In this document: piece by piece, positions 7,671-10,000 of the stretch
How the letters are laid out: each line of letters begins with the position of its first letter
Position numbering within the stretch: position 1 is the first letter of the stretch
Origin: Chondrilla cf. caribensis
Taxonomy: Eukaryota > Porifera > Demospongiae > Chondrillida > Chondrillidae
Assembly (NCBI GenBank): GCA_964020155.1
Contig: OZ026565.1
Location: 732,501-742,500 of the forward strand
Length of the DNA: 10,000 bases
Direction of reading: 5' to 3'
Notes under the pieces: model-generated
Told to the model about the DNA's origin: nothing
Databases searched by the model: none
The model's input: only the letters and a program-made list of their open reading frames with translations
Program-made: the position numbers and the translations under genes

Positions 7671-8185
7671 CCCACATGTTGAGATCTCCCCATCACTGTA
7701 GACTGTACTGAGTGGACCTCTATAATCTACCCACATGTTGAGATCTCCCCATCATTGTAGACTGTACTGAGTGGACCTCTATAATCTACCCACATGTTGA
7801 GGTCTCCCCATCATTGTAGACTGTACTGAGTGGACCTCTATAATCTACCCACATGTTGAGATCTCCCCATCATTGTAGACTGTACTGAGTGGACCTCTAT
7901 AATCTACCCACATGTTGAGGTCTCCCCATCATTGTAGACTGTACTGAGTGGACCTCTATAATCTACCCACATGTTGAGATCTCCCCATCATTGTAGACTG
8001 TACTGAGTGAACCTCTATAATCTACCCACATGTTGAGATCTCCCCATCATTGTAGACTGTACTGAGTGGACCTCTATAATCTACCCACATGTTGAGGTCT
8101 CCCCATCATTGTAGACTGTACTGAGTGGACCTCTATAATCTACCCACATGTTGAGATCTCCCCATCATTGTAGACTGTACTGAGT
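7671..8185 (+). repeat. 59-bp minisatellite, about 8.7 copies
   Basis: Near-identical 59-base units start with CCCACATGTTGAG at 7671, 7730, 7789, 7848, 7907, 7966, 8025, 8084 and 8143 (the last partial). A single A/G site within GAGATCTC / GAGGTCTC varies in the order A A G A G A A G A; the first copy has CATCACTG instead of CATCATTG and the sixth has GAGTGAACC. Each unit contains an imperfect inverted pair (GTAGACTGTA / TATAATCTAC). The period is not a multiple of three and every frame is stopped, so the array is non-coding. The high identity suggests recent expansion. Confidence 0.95.
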
Positions 8186-8411
8186 AAACATACACATACA
8201 GATACGTACATACATATCTTCACACATACGTACATACGTGCATACTACTGTCCATCTAAAGCCAATTTAATTGAACACTGAATGTTTCTGTGATGTGCAC
8301 ATACATACGTATGTGTAGTAATCCAATTATAAGATCCACAGCCCGTTGTTGGTTGATTGGTTGGTCGATTGCGCACGTGCATACATGCATATGTATCTCT
8401 TGGTCCTCCAG

Positions 8412-8513
8412 ATTGACTTTGTGCGTCAGGTCATCGAGGAATGCCACACAAATCTAAGAGCTCTGGACACTCTCTTTCATGAGGACGTGAAGAGGCCATC
8501 CTTTGTCGAGCAG
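8412..8513 (+). CDS. Coiled-coil/Ser-Pro protein, exon (IDFVRQVIEECHTNL...)
   Basis: The acceptor CTCTTGGTCCTCCAG precedes 8412. The 102-base frame (34 codons, phase 0 to 0) encodes a Leu/Val/Ile-patterned, probably helical sequence from IDFVRQVIEE through ALDTLFHEDVKRPSFVEQ, and ends at CAG before GTGCTGAGT (donor at 8514). This donor is chosen over GTAACC at 8524 because only it gives phase 0 for the next exon. Codon use and lack of simple repeats distinguish the exon sharply from the flanking intron. No family is recognised. Confidence 0.75.
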
Positions 8514-8538
8514 GTGCTGAGTCGTAACCATTCTGCAG

Positions 8539-8768
8539 ATATTTGTTGTTTTCAAGTGTACATAATTGTTGTTCTCAAGTGGACATATTTGTTGTTTTCA
8601 AGTGTACATATTTGTTGTTTTCAAGTGTACATATTTGTTGTTTTCAAGTGGACATATTTGTTGTTTTCAAGTGGACATATTTGTTGTTCTCAAGTGTACA
8701 TATTTGTTGTTCTCAAGTGTGCATAATTGTTGTTTTCAAGTGTACATAATTGTTGTTCTCAAGTGTAC
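8539..8768 (+). repeat. 23-bp minisatellite, 10 full copies plus degenerate tail
   Basis: Ten consecutive 23-base units (ATATTTGTTGTTTTCAAGTG plus TAC) start every 23 bases from 8539 to 8746. Variants are ATAATT, TTCTC and GGAC. The array degenerates from 8769 to about 8912, with isolated TTGTTGTT copies near 9168 and 9255. Because 23 is not a multiple of three, all three forward frames appear open with Cys/Phe/Val-rich peptides; these are not genes. It starts 25 bases after the splice donor at 8514. Confidence 0.93.
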
Positions 8769-8934
8769 GTATTTGTTGTTCTTCTATTTGTTGTTCCCAT
8801 AGTGCATGTGTTTGTTGTTCTCATAATGTACATATTTGTTTTTCTCATGATGTATGTACGTATGTGCATATCTGTTGTTCCCATGCTGTACTTAGGTACC
8901 TACATTTGTTGATACGTATGTTAGAGGCATAATA

Positions 8935-9132
8935 CAGTGGAACCTGTCTACAAAGGGCACATTGGGACCAGGTAATTGGTCCACTGTAGAGAGGTTGTCC
9001 ACTCTTCAGAGGTGGAAAGTGTATCAGCACTATAGGAAAATCTATTGTTTGTGCCTTACAGAGTGTCCTTTGTAGGGAGGTAATTTCTATGGTGTCCTTT
9101 ATTGGGAGAGTCCTTTAAAAGAGGTTCCACTG
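8935..9132. mobile_element. pogo/Tc1-mariner-like MITE (198 bp) with TA duplication
   Basis: The ends are CAGTGGAACCT and its inverse AGGTTCCACTG (11 bases identical), with weaker inverted similarity further in (AAAGGGCAC / GAGTCCTTT). Flanking TA dinucleotides (8933-8934 and 9133-9134) fit the TA duplication of Tc1/mariner/pogo elements. No transposase frame is present. The element interrupts the degenerate tail of the 23-bp repeat, so it probably inserted after that array formed. Confidence 0.8.
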
Positions 9133-9335
9133 TATTACATTGGACCCACATACGTACTTATGTATATACTTGTTGTTCCCACGTTGCAAACATGCACACA
9201 ATGAGAAAACAAACAATGGTGTGTACATGTGTGTATGTATGCATACATACGTATTTGTTGTTTTGCCTGTAATATTCGATGTTATAGTCCGCTGTTACCA
9301 TGTCTGTGTGTGTACCACCTGATGTTTGTGTGTAG

Positions 9336-9426
9336 GAGGAGAACGACCTGAGACACAGAATTGATGAGCTTCAGAAGCTGGAGAGGGAGATAGAGAAATA
9401 TGGTTATCTGCCAACTGACCCCTCAT
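9336..9426 (+). CDS. Coiled-coil/Ser-Pro protein, exon (EENDLRHRIDELQKLE...)
   Basis: The acceptor TTTGTGTGTAG precedes 9336. Thirty codons plus one base encode EENDLRHRIDELQKLEREIE then KYGYLPTDPS, and the donor GTAGGT follows at 9427. The exon enters in phase 0 and leaves in phase 1. The first 21 residues have a heptad-like spacing of Leu/Ile (DLRHRIDELQKLEREI), typical of a coiled coil, ending in a Gly-Tyr-Leu-Pro break. This continues the helical region of the previous exon, from which it is separated by an 822-base intron filled with repeats. Confidence 0.8.
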
Positions 9427-9854
9427 GTAGGTTATCACATGTGATTATTTCCACTCGTAGCGTGCTGTTGCTCTAGATGTGCCTGTATGTTCATACATGT
9501 ACAAACATACGTACGTATATACGTATATACATGCGTACTTGTGGGATATTGTATACGTAAATGAGTGAGTTTTATCAATCTTTGCTACATGCTCTGGCTA
9601 GCTGCTTTTTGCAGATACGTACATACGCATACATCCATATATATGTACATATAGGAGGTACGTATGTGTAACAGTGTGTGTACTTCTCATCTGTATAGTA
9701 TACGTACGTATGTATGTTTATTGAATTTAAAACTGTGTCCGTTGCAGGCATTTCCACCACTTGTATTCCTGTAAACCTTATTCTGTATCAATATTTCCAT
9801 GTCTGTGTGCACGTACGTACGTTCTTGACATTGTGTGGTCCCCTCGTTGCTCAG
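9427..9854 (+). other. Intron 3 of the coiled-coil gene
   Basis: This 428-base intron has GTAGGT at its start and CCCCTCGTTGCTCAG at its end. It contains dense TACGTA/GTAC palindromes at 9505-9535, 9610-9665 and 9695-9715. A second possible acceptor, CGTTGCAG ending at about 9748, would prepend an open frame that reaches TGA at 9945-9947 and so yields a short alternative tail; the 9855 acceptor is preferred. Confidence 0.6.
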
Positions 9855-10000
9855 GGAACTTCCAGGAGCCTCCCCAAGGAGATTCAGATTACCACCTCTC
9901 ACAGCCGCACGACGTACACTCCAACATACCCTCCTCTCCCAATCTGACACCACCCAGCCCTGGGATGGACCAACTCTCCAATTCCTTTCAAGACAGCATG
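9855..10000 (+). CDS. Coiled-coil/Ser-Pro protein, 3' partial exon
   Basis: The acceptor TTGCTCAG ends at 9854. Taking the phase-1 base from the previous exon gives Trp, then an open frame of 48 codons to the right edge: NFQEPPQGDSDYHLSQ, later IPSSPNLTPPSPGMDQL and SNSFQDSM. The composition (Ser, Pro, Gln, Asp) suggests a disordered tail with proline-directed phosphorylation-type SP/TP sites, as in many transcriptional or cytoskeletal regulators (inference). The exon and the protein continue beyond the window. Confidence 0.75.

Noticed and set aside
8346..8932. Overlapping Cys/Phe/Val-rich small proteins in three forward frames
   Set aside because: Produced by the 23-base repeat cycling through the frames; only 8412-8513 is an exon.
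9749..9947. Alternative exon from the acceptor near 9748
   Set aside because: The frame is open but runs through ACGT-repeat sequence and stops at 9945-9947, whereas the 9855 acceptor gives an open Ser/Pro-rich frame to the window edge.

Overview
The window looks like a stretch of an intron-bearing animal genome, most likely a compact marine invertebrate. The reasons are GT-AG exons separated by AT-rich, repeat-laden introns, long (TG)n tracts, non-autonomous DNA transposons with hAT-like and pogo/Tc1-mariner-like ends, and no bacterial-style operon. Abundant TACGTA/GTAC palindromes and AGGACAC / GAGAGGTTCCACTGTA repeats fit a sponge-like genome, but that is an impression only. No virus, CRISPR array, rRNA or tRNA gene is visible.

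Region 1 (2-4048, + strand) is one uninterrupted reading frame that enters from the left edge and ends at a TAA. It encodes at least 1348 residues of very acidic, aromatic-poor, almost certainly disordered protein. The protein is built from several unrelated tandem repeat families: 8-aa EPSVEPPP, 14-aa VTPEKENKSLPTED, 10-aa NENKSPQEEQ, 9-aa GEQEVSEDV, 10-aa LEPDSQLGAG, and CAA-coded polyglutamine blocks. I recognise no folded domain and cannot name the gene.

Region 2 (4049-4392) is a short intergenic stretch. It holds the 3' end of gene 1 and a promoter-like, CpG-containing segment with two CACGTG boxes, a CRE-like site and a C/EBP-like site.

Region 3 (about 4366 to beyond 10000, + strand) is a second gene, reassembled here from splice signals. 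It has a short first coding exon (ending at 4425 at a GTAAGT donor), exon 8412-8513, exon 9336-9426 and an exon from 9855 that runs off the right edge. All junction phases agree, and together they encode an N-terminal helical/coiled-coil region followed by a Ser/Pro-rich tail. Its identity is unknown.

The first intron (about 4 kb) and the second intron carry nearly all the repeats: two (TG)n tracts, a 321-bp hAT-like MITE with an 8-bp target duplication, a C16 tract, a 47-bp alternating purine/pyrimidine tract, a 52-53-bp tandem repeat related to a pogo-like MITE, a 59-bp minisatellite (8.7 copies), a 23-bp minisatellite starting 25 bp after a splice donor, and a 198-bp pogo-like MITE flanked by TA. 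The two genes lie head to tail with only about 0.3 kb between stop and start codons. Nothing in the sequence shows that they act together.
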